This document shows, piece by piece, positions 1 through 7,427 of a stretch of DNA of 24,222 bases; position 1 is the stretch's first letter, and each line of letters opens with the position of its first letter. Location: positions 1 to 24,222 of the forward strand of contig NZ_JOCB01000117.1 in assembly GCF_000718775.1 (NCBI RefSeq). Reading direction: 5' to 3'. The position numbers and the translations under genes were made by a program. This DNA comes from Streptomyces sp. NRRL S-31 (GTDB lineage: Bacteria > Actinomycetota > Actinomycetes > Streptomycetales > Streptomycetaceae). The notes beneath the pieces were generated by a model, which made no database searches, was not told the DNA's origin, and was given only the letters and a program-made list of their open reading frames with translations.

Positions 1-590
1 CCCGGCTGCGGACCCCACGAACCAGTCGGGGCCCTCGCCTGCCCCTCCTGGCCGACCTGCGCTCCATGGCCCTGCTGTACGCGCCGGCCTTCCTCCTCGG
101 GATCGGGGAAGCCGCCTACGACAACGCCGCCCAATCCCTGATCCCCCGCGTCGTGGCGGACGAGAACGGACGAGAACCTGGAGAAGGCCGACAGTGCGCT
201 GATCACCGCCGAACGCATCGGACAGGGCTTGGCAGGACCGGCCCTGGGCGGCGTCCTGTTCCCTCTCCCCCGCCCTGCGGTTCGGCCTCAACGCCCTTGC
301 CATGGCCCTCGGCGTCCTTCTCCTCGCCCGCCTGCGTACCTCAGGCCCCGCCCGGGTCGCCGCCGTGCCCGGCGGGCAGGTGGTCCGAACCGTCGTCGGC
401 GACGCCGCGGCCGGCATGCGCCGGCTGTGGCGAGCGCGGTTCGTCCGCACGACCGTCCTGACCTGCTCGGCCGCGTCAACAGCGCCAACCGCCCCTTCTC
501 CGTGGCCGCTGTCCCCTTCTGCCTGCGCGCACCCCTCTGGTTGGCCACCGGCGCACGCGCACGCTTCCGAGCTCGGTGTCATCGCGAGCG
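1..590 (+). pseudogene. Eroded MFS exporter (MFS_3 / enterobactin-exporter-like) remnant
   Basis: Three frames together spell pieces of a major facilitator exporter. The first frame reads LLYAPAFLLGIGEAAYDNAA, the typical mid-protein block of the MFS_3 family, then IPRVVADEN. The gene should continue LEKADSALITAERIGQGLAG-PALGG, but that text lies in another frame because of a 10-bp tandem duplication at 158-177. A second frameshift near 264-268 leads to FGLNALAMALGVLLLARLR. Around 450-470 the text jumps to DLLGRVNSANR, the conserved block near the end of such proteins, so roughly 100 codons seem deleted. It then runs to LRAPLWLATGA with a further short loss. The 5' end lies outside the window. 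At least three independent lesions make this a dead gene. The family call comes from recognised motifs; the substrate cannot be told. Confidence 0.8.
158..177. repeat. 10-bp perfect tandem duplication causing a frameshift
   Basis: GGACGAGAAC occurs twice in direct succession (158-167 and 168-177). Removing one copy restores the frame of the MFS remnant, so VVADEN continues as LEKADSAL. This looks like a slippage-type duplication that inactivated the gene. Confidence 0.9.
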
Positions 591-1030
591 CCCCCGCCGT
601 CGCCCGCGACGACAAGCTGGGCCGCGTCGACACCGAGGTCCTCGTGCTCGCCCCTCGCGCCTGACCGGCTGCCGAACGGAACAGCTCCTTCAGCGCGTTG
701 GCCGCCCCGTCGCCTACAGACGCCCTGAACATCGGCTCGTGGACGGCCTCCTCACCTGGCCCGCAGGGCCCTACAGCCGTCCCCCCGAGAGCCTTCCGAA
801 ACACTTCCTTCATCCGGGAAGCATTCAGGGATAACGACTGCCTCCTACGGTCCCCCGTCATGGACATGAAGGACCTGTACGCGCCCGGCCTCCCGCCGGA
901 TCCGCTCCACTCCCTCCCGCCACCTCCGCTGGCCCGCTCGCCACCGGTGCCACACGGGCCCGCCGTCCTCGCCCGCCTCCGATGTGAGGCACCCCGCAAC
1001 AGTCCCCCACCCGCAACAAGGAGGCGCGGT
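591..1030. other. Intergenic region, no credible gene
   Basis: About 440 bases between the exporter remnant and the NCS1 permease. Open frames here are GC-rich shadows rich in Pro, Arg and Ser, and none resembles a known protein. The only clear signal is the ribosome binding site AAGGAGG at 1018-1024, in front of the ATG at 1031. An in-frame open stretch runs upstream to 698 but lacks NCS1 character, which supports the 1031 start. Confidence 0.6.
1018..1024 (+). promoter_or_regulatory. Ribosome binding site fixing the permease start
   Basis: AAGGAGG lies 6 bases before the ATG at 1031, a strong Shine-Dalgarno match. It decides against the much longer open frame that begins at 698. Confidence 0.85.
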
Positions 1031-2725
1031 ATGACCACCGAGCCACGACTGGCAGAAGTCACCGAGCCGGAACCGGCGCGGAAGGCAGCGCCCGGTACCG
1101 ACCAGGCCGTCAAGGAAACCCTGGAGGATTACACCCTCCGCTTCGCGCCCCGCGGTTACCGGCGCTGGACCCCCATGGTGGTGGCCACCACGGCACTCGG
1201 CGGCATCGCCTACATGGCCGACTTCTCGATCGGCGCCGGCATCGGTTTGGCACACGGCACCGGCAACGCGCTCGTGGCGATCGCCGTGGCCGCCGTCGTC
1301 ATCTTCGTCACCGGCTTCCCCCTCGCCTACTACGGCGCCCGTTACAACATCGACCTGGACCTGATCACCCGTGGCTCCGGCTTCGGCTACTACGGCTCGG
1401 TCCTCACCAGCGTCATCTTCGCCAGCTTCACCTTCATCTTCTTCGCCCTCGAAGGCTCGATCATGGCCCAGGGCCTGAAGCTCGGGCTCGGACTGCCGCT
1501 GTGGCTGGGCTACCTGGTCTCCACGCTGATGGTCATCCCCCTGGTGATCTACGGCATGAAGGCGCTCAGCAAGCTCCAGGTGTGGACCACGCCCGTCTGG
1601 CTGGTGCTGATGGTCGCCCCGCTGGTCTATCTGATCGCCACCGACCCCGGCACGGTCGACCGCTTCCTCTCCTACGCCGGCACCGACGGCGAGGGCAGCG
1701 TCAACACCGCCTCCGTGCTGCTCGGCGCGGGCGTGTGCCTCTCCCTGATAGCCCAGATCGGCGAGCAGATCGACTACCTGCGCTTCATGCCACCCAAGAC
1801 CGAGGCCAACAAACGCACCTGGTGGACTGCCGTCGTCATGGCCGGCCCCGGCTGGGTGGTCCTCGGCGCGCTCAAGCAGGCCATCGGTGTCTTCCTCGCC
1901 GTCTACATCCTCGCCGAGGTCGGCCCGACGGCCGCACCCGAACCGATCCAGCAGTTCCGTGGCGCATTCGACGCGATGATGCCGTCCTGGGTGGTCATCC
2001 CGCTCGCCGTGGCACTCGTCGTCATCAGCCAGATCAAGATCAATGTGACGAACGCGTACTCCGGTTCGCTGGCGTGGACGAACTCCTTCACCCGCGTCAC
2101 CAGGCACTACCCCGGCCGCATGATCTTCGTCCTGGTCAACCTGGCCTTCGCGCTCGCCCTGATGGAAGCCGACATGTTCAGCTTCCTCAACGACATTCTC
2201 GGCTTCTACTCGAACTGTGCGATCGCCTGGGTCGTCACCGTCGCCGCCGACATCGGCGTCAACAAGTACCTGCTCAAGCTCTCCCCGCTCCAGCCCGAGT
2301 TCCGCCGCGGCATGCTGTACGCCGTCAACCCGGTGGGTGTCGTCGCCTTCGTCGCCGCCTCCGGCCTGTCGATCGCCATGTACTTCCACGCCCTGGGCGA
2401 CACCCTCCAGCCGTACTCCCCCGTCGCCGCCGCCGTCATCGCCTTCGCCCTCACCCCGCTCATGGCGGTCGTCACCAAGGGCAAGTACTACCTGCGCCGC
2501 ACCGACGACGGCATCGACGAGCCGCTCCTGGACGGGGACGGCAACCCCAGTGCCGTGACGTACCAGTGCCACGTGTGCCGACAGGACTTCGAGCGACCCG
2601 ACGTGGCCGCCTGCGTCACGCACGACGCCGTCGTCTGCTCGCTGTGCCTGAGCACCGACAAGGTCGGCGACCACGTGCTGTCGGCGGCACCCACCGCCTC
2701 GAACCGAAAGGGCCATGCCGCGTAG
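1031..2725 (+). CDS. NCS1-family nucleobase permease with C-terminal zinc-finger-like tail
   Basis: A 564-aa polytopic membrane protein of the nucleobase:cation symporter-1 family (cytosine/purine permease, COG1457), expected to import a nucleobase or related compound across the cytoplasmic membrane. After a soluble N-terminus (ETLEDYTLRFAPRGYRRWTP) come about 12 hydrophobic segments, from residue ~55 to ~490. Features typical of the family are the SIGAGIG-type loop in TM1, YNIDLDLITRGSGFGYYGS, and a helix with NVTNAYSGSLAWTNSF. The ATG at 1031 follows AAGGAGG at a good distance. The odd part is the tail: C513, C516, C528, H531, C536, C539 and H548 make a B-box-like zinc-binding pattern not expected in NCS1 carriers. 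The substrate cannot be assigned. The neighbours on both sides are relics, so it appears to stand alone. Confidence 0.88.
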   Translation: MTTEPRLAEVTEPEPARKAAPGTDQAVKETLEDYTLRFAPRGYRRWTPMVVATTALGGIAYMADFSIGAGIGLAHGTGNALVAIAVAAVVIFVTGFPLAYYGARYNIDLDLITRGSGFGYYGSVLTSVIFASFTFIFFALEGSIMAQGLKLGLGLPLWLGYLVSTLMVIPLVIYGMKALSKLQVWTTPVWLVLMVAPLVYLIATDPGTVDRFLSYAGTDGEGSVNTASVLLGAGVCLSLIAQIGEQIDYLRFMPPKTEANKRTWWTAVVMAGPGWVVLGALKQAIGVFLAVYILAEVGPTAAPEPIQQFRGAFDAMMPSWVVIPLAVALVVISQIKINVTNAYSGSLAWTNSFTRVTRHYPGRMIFVLVNLAFALALMEADMFSFLNDILGFYSNCAIAWVVTVAADIGVNKYLLKLSPLQPEFRRGMLYAVNPVGVVAFVAASGLSIAMYFHALGDTLQPYSPVAAAVIAFALTPLMAVVTKGKYYLRRTDDGIDEPLLDGDGNPSAVTYQCHVCRQDFERPDVAACVTHDAVVCSLCLSTDKVGDHVLSAAPTASNRKGHAA

Positions 2726-2888
2726 TCGGCCAGGACACATCCGGGCCGGCATCGCCCGCCGCCACCGGACATCGGACGCAAACCCCGTCCCGTGCCACCT
2801 TTTGTACCGCCACCTCGGAAAGAGCGCCTGAGACCTGGTCGCGGCGGTCCTACCGCGCGTCGAGCGCCTCCACCTCGGCCGCTGCTGA

Positions 2889-3056
2889 GACCGCCGCGTC
2901 CTCGTCCGTCCTACGGATCCGGAGTCCGAGGGCGACGAGAACGGCGGCCGCCGGCACGAAAGTCTTGTCCCGGTCACCGTCGACGGCGCCTCCTACCTGG
3001 TGCCGCAGCGTCTCGTGAAGGCGTACGAGCGCGGCCTGCTGCGCCCCGAGGGCTGA
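2889..3056 (+). pseudogene. Stranded C-terminal gene fragment, unknown family
   Basis: An open stretch between an in-frame TGA (2886-2888) and a TGA (3054-3056) reads ...[20 protein letters not shown] then ERGLLRPEG. Its composition is far more protein-like than the surrounding shadows. It has no ATG; the only possible starts are internal GTG codons that would leave about 20 residues. It ends 7 bases before the CobW-like gene. I read it as the end of a small gene whose beginning is lost, once translated just ahead of cobW. I cannot name the family. The rest of the gap (2726-2888) shows nothing. Confidence 0.45.
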
Positions 3057-3063
3057 TTTCTTG

Positions 3064-4144
3064 ATGCCTTCCGAGTCTTCCGAGCCTTTCGGGCGACTGC
3101 CCGTCACCGTCCTGTCCGGCTTCCTCGGCGCGGGCAAGACCACCCTCCTCAATCATGTCCTCGGCAACCGCGAGGGCCTTCGCGTCGCGGTCATCGTCAA
3201 CGACATGAGCCAGGTCAACATCGACGCCGCCCTGGTGCGCGGCGGCGAGGCCGCCCTGTCGCGCACCGAGGAGCGACTGGTCGAGATGACCAACGGCTGC
3301 ATCTGCTGCACCCTGCGCGACGACCTGCTTCAGGAGGTCGACCGGCTGGCGCGCGAGGGCCGTTTCGACTACCTGCTCATCGAGTCGTCCGGCATCTCCG
3401 AACCCATGCCGGTTGCCGCGACTTTCGCCTTCGCCCGCGACGACGGCGCCACCCTCGAAGAGGTGGCCCGTCTGGACACCATGGTCACCGTCGTGGACTC
3501 GGCGAACTTCCTGCGTGAGCTGACGACGGGCGACGAGCTCGTCGAGCGCGGCCTGGACCAGTACGAGGAAGACGAACGCACCGTCAGCGACCTGCTCATG
3601 GACCAGGTCGAGTTCGCCGACGTCATCCGGCCGGGTGAAGGCCGACGACGTACTCGGCACCCGGCTGTTCGACCTGGAACGAGCCCGGCAGGCCCCCGGC
3701 TGGGTGCGGGAACTGAACGGTGACCACGTCCCCGAGACCGAGGAGTACGGAATCTCCTCGACCGTCTTCCGGGCCGGACTGCCGTTCCACCCCGGTCGGC
3801 TATGGGCCTTCGTGACCGAGGGACTCGACAGCGGCGCGTACGGGCGGATCCTGCGCTCCAAGGGCTTCTTCACACTGGCCAGCCGACCGCGGGTGACGGG
3901 ACTGTGGTCACAGGCCGGCTCGGTCGCACGTTTCGAGCCCTCCGCCGCCCGTGACACCGACAGCCCCGAGTGCCAGGAACTGGTCTTCATCGGCACACAC
4001 CTGCGCGCTGACGCCCTGCACGCGGCACTGACCGACTGCCTCATGGCCGACGGTGAGAGCCTGCCGCCCGGCGACCCGTTTCCCGCCTGGGACACCTACG
4101 GCATCGACGGCACCTGCGAGCACGAACTCGTAACGTCTGCCTGA
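3064..4144 (+). pseudogene. COG0523/CobW GTPase metallochaperone, internally deleted and frameshifted
   Basis: The N-terminal part is an orthodox COG0523 GTPase: a P-loop GFLGAGKTT at residues 19-27, [18 protein letters not shown], the metal-binding CICC at residues 79-82, and ESSGISEP (Walker B region). After DQVEFADVI (~3630) the family continues with VxNKxDL and about 40 residues leading to an acceptor such as DEVLGTGLFDLERA. Here the sequence jumps, in another frame, straight to [20 protein letters not shown] at ~3636. The NKxD guanine-specificity motif and nearby residues are therefore gone as well as the frame. The C-terminal CobW_C domain (EEYGISSTVFRAGLPFHPGR to the stop at 4142-4144) is otherwise well preserved, so the lesion is recent. 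The ATG at 3064 is preceded directly by TTG at 3061, an alternative start. Intact relatives deliver zinc or another metal during metal limitation. Confidence 0.85.
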
Positions 4145-4193
4145 TAGTTCGGGTCGGGCGGCGAACACAGCCACGGCGCCGCCCGGCCCGGCG

Positions 4194-4243
<50 letters not shown>

Positions 4244-4359
4244 CGATGAAGCGATCAGGGATGCGCGGAGGACCGCGGCAGGATCGCCGACGCCGTGCGT
4301 CTCGGCGTGCGGACGCTCTGGTAGGCCGCACATGTGCGGGCGGCGAGGAGGGCGCGGGA

Positions 4360-4767
4360 CCATCTGGCCACGGGCACGCCGACCCGCACGACGACCATGG
4401 GCACGCTCACACCCACACGGCCGCCCCGCGCGGCGCCTGGCTGCTCACGGTCCCCGCCGCCGCGCTGCCGCTCTTCCCTCCGCCTGCGCCCCGGAGGGCC
4501 GTATGGTCCGGCTGACCGGTCTCGTCACCCATGGGGACAGTGACACTGGTACGCGACCAGGCTGCTGGTCTCGTGCTACGGCGGACACGACGACGATCAA
4601 GGTGCAGGTCCGCGGCGCGGACGCCCCGGCCACCGACACGTGGGTAACGGTGACGGGAACCTGGCGCCCCAAGGGCAGGCCGGGCTCGGAAGCGACCTGG
4701 CCCCCGTATCGGACGTGCATACGGTCCGCCAGGTCGCCGAGCCGTCGAACCCATACGAGAAGCGGTG
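4360..4767 (+). pseudogene. Relic of a TIGR03943-family membrane protein gene
   Basis: Three frames match the intact protein encoded at 7428-8180. GHGHADPHDDHGHAHTHT followed by APRGAWLLTVPAAALPLF corresponds to its His-rich loop and second hydrophobic segment. Next, in another frame, RMVRLTGLVTHG matches RTVRMTGFVTSG; then WYATRLLVSCYGG (third frame) matches WYLTRIIISCCAA; then VRGADAPATDTWVTVTGTW matches IYGATAPAADTWVAVTGTW; and VRQVAEPSNPYEKR, ending at TGA 4765-4767, matches the C-terminus VEKVAKPANSYTDAL. The first hydrophobic segment is missing and about 40 residues after the second are deleted. With at least three frameshifts and two deletions it cannot make the protein. Similarity to the living copy is moderate, so this is a diverged paralogue, not a fresh duplicate. 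Confidence 0.85.
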
Positions 4768-4800
4768 ACAGCGCCGGGGCGATCCCTTCGGCTGTGCGGG

Positions 4801-5043
4801 CTACCGGGTGCCGTAGGGCAGGAGCGCCATCTCCCGTGCGTTCTTGATGGCCTGTGCTATGTGCCGCTGCTGCTGACGCGTCACCTGGGTCACCCTGCGG
4901 CTGCGGATCTTCCCGCGGTCGGAGATGAACTTCCGCAGCAGGTCGGTGTCCTTGTAGTCGACATAGGTGATGCCGGCGGCGTCCAGCGGGTTGACGCGCT
5001 GACGCTTGGTGGTCTGCCGCCCGGTGCTCGTGCGTCGGGGCAT
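4801..5043 (-). CDS. rpsR: 30S ribosomal protein S18, zinc-independent paralogue
   Basis: An 80-aa protein with the S18 core: [39 protein letters not shown] and [21 protein letters not shown]18 sits on the platform of the small subunit beside S6 and S11. It has no cysteine, as expected for the C-minus paralogue that replaces the zinc-binding copy under zinc shortage. The ATG at 5043 follows the CobW-like gene by 26 bases and closes the leftward operon. No hairpin terminator is obvious between its stop and the converging relic that ends at 4767. Confidence 0.95.
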   Translation of the reverse strand: MPRRTSTGRQTTKRQRVNPLDAAGITYVDYKDTDLLRKFISDRGKIRSRRVTQVTRQQQRHIAQAIKNAREMALLPYGTR

Positions 5044-5069
5044 GGTGAGGTCGGTCCTCTCTGTCGGGT

Positions 5070-6227
5070 CTATCGGGTCACTGGGTCGAGCAAGTCGTCG
5101 AAGACGTGCGGGAGTTGTTGCCAGCCTCTTCTGCCGGCCGCGTACTCGTCGTCGGTGAGGAGGCACGAGTCGAGCAGGGTCGGCAGACCGTCTCGGTCCA
5201 GGCCGGGCGAGGTGAAGGTGAGGTACTGGCAGCGGTCGCCGTGTTCGGGGTGCCAGTCCAGGGAAGCGGCGAGACGGCGTCCGGCGGGCACCATCTCCCA
5301 CGCGCTGTCCGGCAATGCGGCCAGCCAGGGACCCACCGACTCCACGCACAGGGCACCGCCCGCGGCGTCCCAGGACAGCAGGGTGTCGGGACGGTCGGCC
5401 AGCCAGAAACGCCCACGGCTGCGCGCGGCGGCACAGGTCAGGTCCTCCAGAGCGGCGTAGAGGCGCTGCGGGTGGAAGGGCCGGGTACGCCGCCAGACGA
5501 GGGTGGTCACGCCGTGTTCGTCGCACTCCTGCGGCAGCAGCGCGCACGCCGGGTGCAGGCGGGCGGCGGCGGCCGCCACGTCGAAGCCCGCCAGCAGGGC
5601 GGACCCCAGGGCGCCGCTGTCCACACGCAGCTTTCGCGCACCTGGTGTGAGCTGGGCGAGCAGAGCACGGTCGGTGTCGTCGGCGCTCTCCCCCGGCGAG
5701 CCGTTCTCGACGACGGCGATCACCGTCGGGTGTTCCAACTGCCGGGCGAAGGTGTCTGCGACCGTGCGTTGGTCGGTCGGGGCCGCGGCGAGGCCCACGT
5801 CGGCCAGGTCGTCGCCATTGGCCAGGTACGGCAGCACGAGCGCCGGGTCGACCGCGGTGGCGACCCCGGTCAGAGTCAACGGGGCCCCCGCGGCGGCGAT
5901 GACCGCGGCCATCGCCTGGGGCTCGACCGAGTCCCACAGTTCCACGACGGCCAGCCGGTACCTGTCCTCCTCGGCGAGCCGCAGCAGCTCGGGGACCAGG
6001 TCCTCACGCAGTGCGCAGCACGCGCAGTCGTTCACCAGCGGGGCGTCGCCGTGACCCAGCGGGCCGGCGGCGTCGCGGACCGTGCGGTGCACGGCGCTGT
6101 CGACGGCGGACGTCAGGTCGTGGTGCAGCGCGATGGAGCCGGGGACCGTGCGCAGGATCTCCTCGACTGCGGCGCGGCGGGCGTCGGCGTGCAGTCCGGC
6201 GACGATGGCGACCGGCAGCCCGCTCAT
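5070..6227 (-). CDS. CobW-like protein without P-loop, Mrf-like zinc-stress ribosome factor
   Basis: A 385-aa COG0523-related protein inside the C-minus ribosomal operon. The N-terminal segment that should hold GxxGxGKT reads [16 protein letters not shown], so the Walker A motif is absent. The ESSG block reads ELWDSVEP, and the NKxD position reads [11 protein letters not shown]. The metal-binding motif survives as CACC at residues 68-71, and a CobW_C-like domain follows ([20 protein letters not shown], ~265-365). A GTPase role is therefore unlikely while zinc sensing or binding remains plausible. In mycobacteria the equivalent operon gene encodes Mrf, which recruits the hibernation factor Mpy to ribosomes when zinc is low. 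Function by analogy is an inference from position and the CxCC motif. Its start overlaps the rpmE2 stop by 4 bases, so the two are translationally coupled. Confidence 0.85.
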   Translation of the reverse strand: MSGLPVAIVAGLHADARRAAVEEILRTVPGSIALHHDLTSAVDSAVHRTVRDAAGPLGHGDAPLVNDCACCALREDLVPELLRLAEEDRYRLAVVELWDSVEPQAMAAVIAAAGAPLTLTGVATAVDPALVLPYLANGDDLADVGLAAAPTDQRTVADTFARQLEHPTVIAVVENGSPGESADDTDRALLAQLTPGARKLRVDSGALGSALLAGFDVAAAAARLHPACALLPQECDEHGVTTLVWRRTRPFHPQRLYAALEDLTCAAARSRGRFWLADRPDTLLSWDAAGGALCVESVGPWLAALPDSAWEMVPAGRRLAASLDWHPEHGDRCQYLTFTSPGLDRDGLPTLLDSCLLTDDEYAAGRRGWQQLPHVFDDLLDPVTR

Positions 6228-6481
6228 CGCTCACCCCGTCCGCGTCCGTAGCGCCGCTCGAAGCGCTCGACCCGCCCGGCGGTGTCCAGGACGCGCTGGG
6301 TGCCGGTGTAGAAGGGGTGGCTCGCCGAGGAGATCTCGACGTCGATGACCGGGTAGGTGTTGCCGTCCTCCCACTCCACGGTCCTGTCGCTGGTGGCCGT
6401 CGAGCGGGTGAGGAAGGCGAAGTCGGCGGCCCGGTCACGGAAGACGACCGGGCGGTACTCGGGGTGGATTCCGGGCTTCAT
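6224..6481 (-). CDS. rpmE2: 50S ribosomal protein L31 type B (zinc-independent)
   Basis: An 85-aa protein beginning [20 protein letters not shown] with the type B signature [20 protein letters not shown] and a basic tail. It has no CxxC, unlike zinc-binding L31 (RpmE). L31 bridges the subunits on the large-subunit side. The ATG at 6481 lies 5 bases after the rpmG stop, with a GAGGAG stretch inside the rpmG end as ribosome binding site, and its own stop overlaps the next gene. Confidence 0.96.
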   Translation of the reverse strand: MKPGIHPEYRPVVFRDRAADFAFLTRSTATSDRTVEWEDGNTYPVIDVEISSASHPFYTGTQRVLDTAGRVERFERRYGRGRGER

Positions 6482-6486
6482 GGCTC

Positions 6487-6651
6487 TCAGCGCTCCTCAC
6501 GGAAGTCGACGTGGCGGCCGGCGACCGGGTCGTACTTGCGCAGCGTCAGCCGGTCGGGGTCGTTGCGGCGGTTCTTGCGGGTCACGTAGGTGTAGCCGGT
6601 CCTGGCGGTGGACCTCAGCTTGATGATCGGGCGGAGTTCGTTACGGGCCAT
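6487..6651 (-). CDS. rpmG: 50S ribosomal protein L33, zinc-independent paralogue
   Basis: A 54-aa protein: [40 protein letters not shown], then [14 protein letters not shown]. This is L33 with all four zinc cysteines absent. It is the first gene of the leftward operon (rpmG, rpmE2, CobW-like, rpsR), and its start lies about 20 bases from the Zur-box-like sequence at 6673-6687. Expression is therefore expected only when zinc is low. Confidence 0.96.
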   Translation of the reverse strand: MARNELRPIIKLRSTARTGYTYVTRKNRRNDPDRLTLRKYDPVAGRHVDFREER

Positions 6652-6672
6652 GGACGGCACCCTACACGAGTT

Positions 6673-6687
6673 TGGTTTTCATTTTCA
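6673..6687. promoter_or_regulatory. Putative Zur operator between divergent zinc-starvation operons
   Basis: An AT-rich island in GC-rich DNA between rpmG (-) and rpmB (+) reads TGGTTTTCATTTTCA. The right half, ATTTTCA, fits the actinobacterial Zur half-site; the left half, TGGTTTT, is poorer in symmetry. One site could repress both operons, as described for the equivalent cluster in Streptomyces coelicolor. A -10-like TAGTGT at 6697-6702 serves the rightward direction. The operator call rests on gene content and partial consensus match. Confidence 0.75.
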
Positions 6688-6734
6688 TTTGGCTGCTAGT
6701 GTGCTGCCCTCACCGACCCACCGAGGAGGAACCC

Positions 6735-6971
6735 GTGTCCGCCCACTGCCAACTCACCGACCGCCAACCCGGCTTCGGCCACCACATCTCCCACTCCCAC
6801 CGGCGCACCAAGCGCCGCTTCGACCCGAACATCCAGCGCAAGCGCTACTGGCTGCCCAGCGAAGGGCGCCACATCCGGCTCACCCTGTCCGCCAAGGGCG
6901 TCAAGACCATCGACGCGATCGGCATCGAAGCCGCGGTGGCCCGCATCCGCGCCCGGGGAGGGAAGGTCTGA
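6735..6971 (+). CDS. rpmB: 50S ribosomal protein L28, zinc-independent paralogue
   Basis: A 78-aa protein with the L28 hallmark [20 protein letters not shown] followed by [20 protein letters not shown]. Only one cysteine (C5) is left of the zinc-binding set, so this is the C-minus form. The GTG at 6735 is preceded by GAGGAGG at 6723-6729. The stop TGA and the rpsN ATG share one base (TGATG at 6969-6973), which implies coupled translation. Confidence 0.96.
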   Translation: MSAHCQLTDRQPGFGHHISHSHRRTKRRFDPNIQRKRYWLPSEGRHIRLTLSAKGVKTIDAIGIEAAVARIRARGGKV

Positions 6972-7276
6972 TGGCGAAGAAGAGCAAGATCGCGAAGAAC
7001 GAGCAGCGGCGTCTTGTCGTGGCGCGTCATGCCGAGCGGCGCGCCGCGCTGAAGGCGATCATCTCGTCACCCCACAGCTCCGAGGACGAACGCGCCGCGG
7101 CGCAGCGGGAACTGCGCCGGCAGCCCCGCGACGCCAGCGCCACCCGCCTGCGCAACCGCGACGCCGTGGACGGACGCCCCCGGGGTCACCTGCGCGCCTT
7201 CGGGCTCTCCCGCATCCGGGTCCGCGCGATGGCCCACGCCGGCGAACTGCCCGGCGTGACCAAGAGCAGTTGGTGA
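6971..7276 (+). CDS. rpsN: 30S ribosomal protein S14, zinc-independent long form
   Basis: A 101-aa S14 of the long, cysteine-free type: [20 protein letters not shown], then [20 protein letters not shown] and the conserved end [18 protein letters not shown]. The zinc-binding short S14 has CxxC pairs that are missing here. It sits in the small-subunit head. Translationally coupled to rpmB, it ends the rightward operon just before the large hairpin at 7298-7369. Confidence 0.96.
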   Translation: MAKKSKIAKNEQRRLVVARHAERRAALKAIISSPHSSEDERAAAQRELRRQPRDASATRLRNRDAVDGRPRGHLRAFGLSRIRVRAMAHAGELPGVTKSSW

Positions 7277-7297
7277 GCGACGGCCACTCAGCTGACG

Positions 7298-7369
7298 GGG
7301 CGAGCCCCTGAACCGCCGCAGCACTCACGCCGACGGTGTGGGTGCTGCGGCAGGTTCAGGGGCTCGCCC
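7298..7369. terminator. Long hairpin, probable bidirectional terminator
   Basis: Arms at 7298-7328 and 7338-7369 pair over about 30 bp with one bulged base and one mismatch around a 9-base loop; the outer part is GGGCGAGCCCCTGAACC against GGTTCAGGGGCTCGCCC. It lies between convergent genes (rpsN ending at 7276 and the TIGR03943 gene ending at 7428). There is no U-tract, which is common for streptomycete terminators. A relic of a mobile-element inverted repeat is a less likely alternative. Confidence 0.75.
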
Positions 7370-7427
7370 AGGCCACCACCGCTGGAAGAGTCGCCGGCCG
7401 CCCAGGTCGAGGCGGAAGGGTGCCGGT

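Noticed and set aside
845..2977. 710-codon open frame on the minus strand opposite the permease
   Set aside because: Its translation is Gly/Asp/Val/Arg-rich without any family motif and mirrors the codons of the well-supported permease gene; typical antisense shadow in high-GC DNA.
7298..7369. Inverted repeat as an insertion sequence remnant
   Set aside because: No transposase fragment, no target duplication, and the position between convergent genes fits a terminator better.
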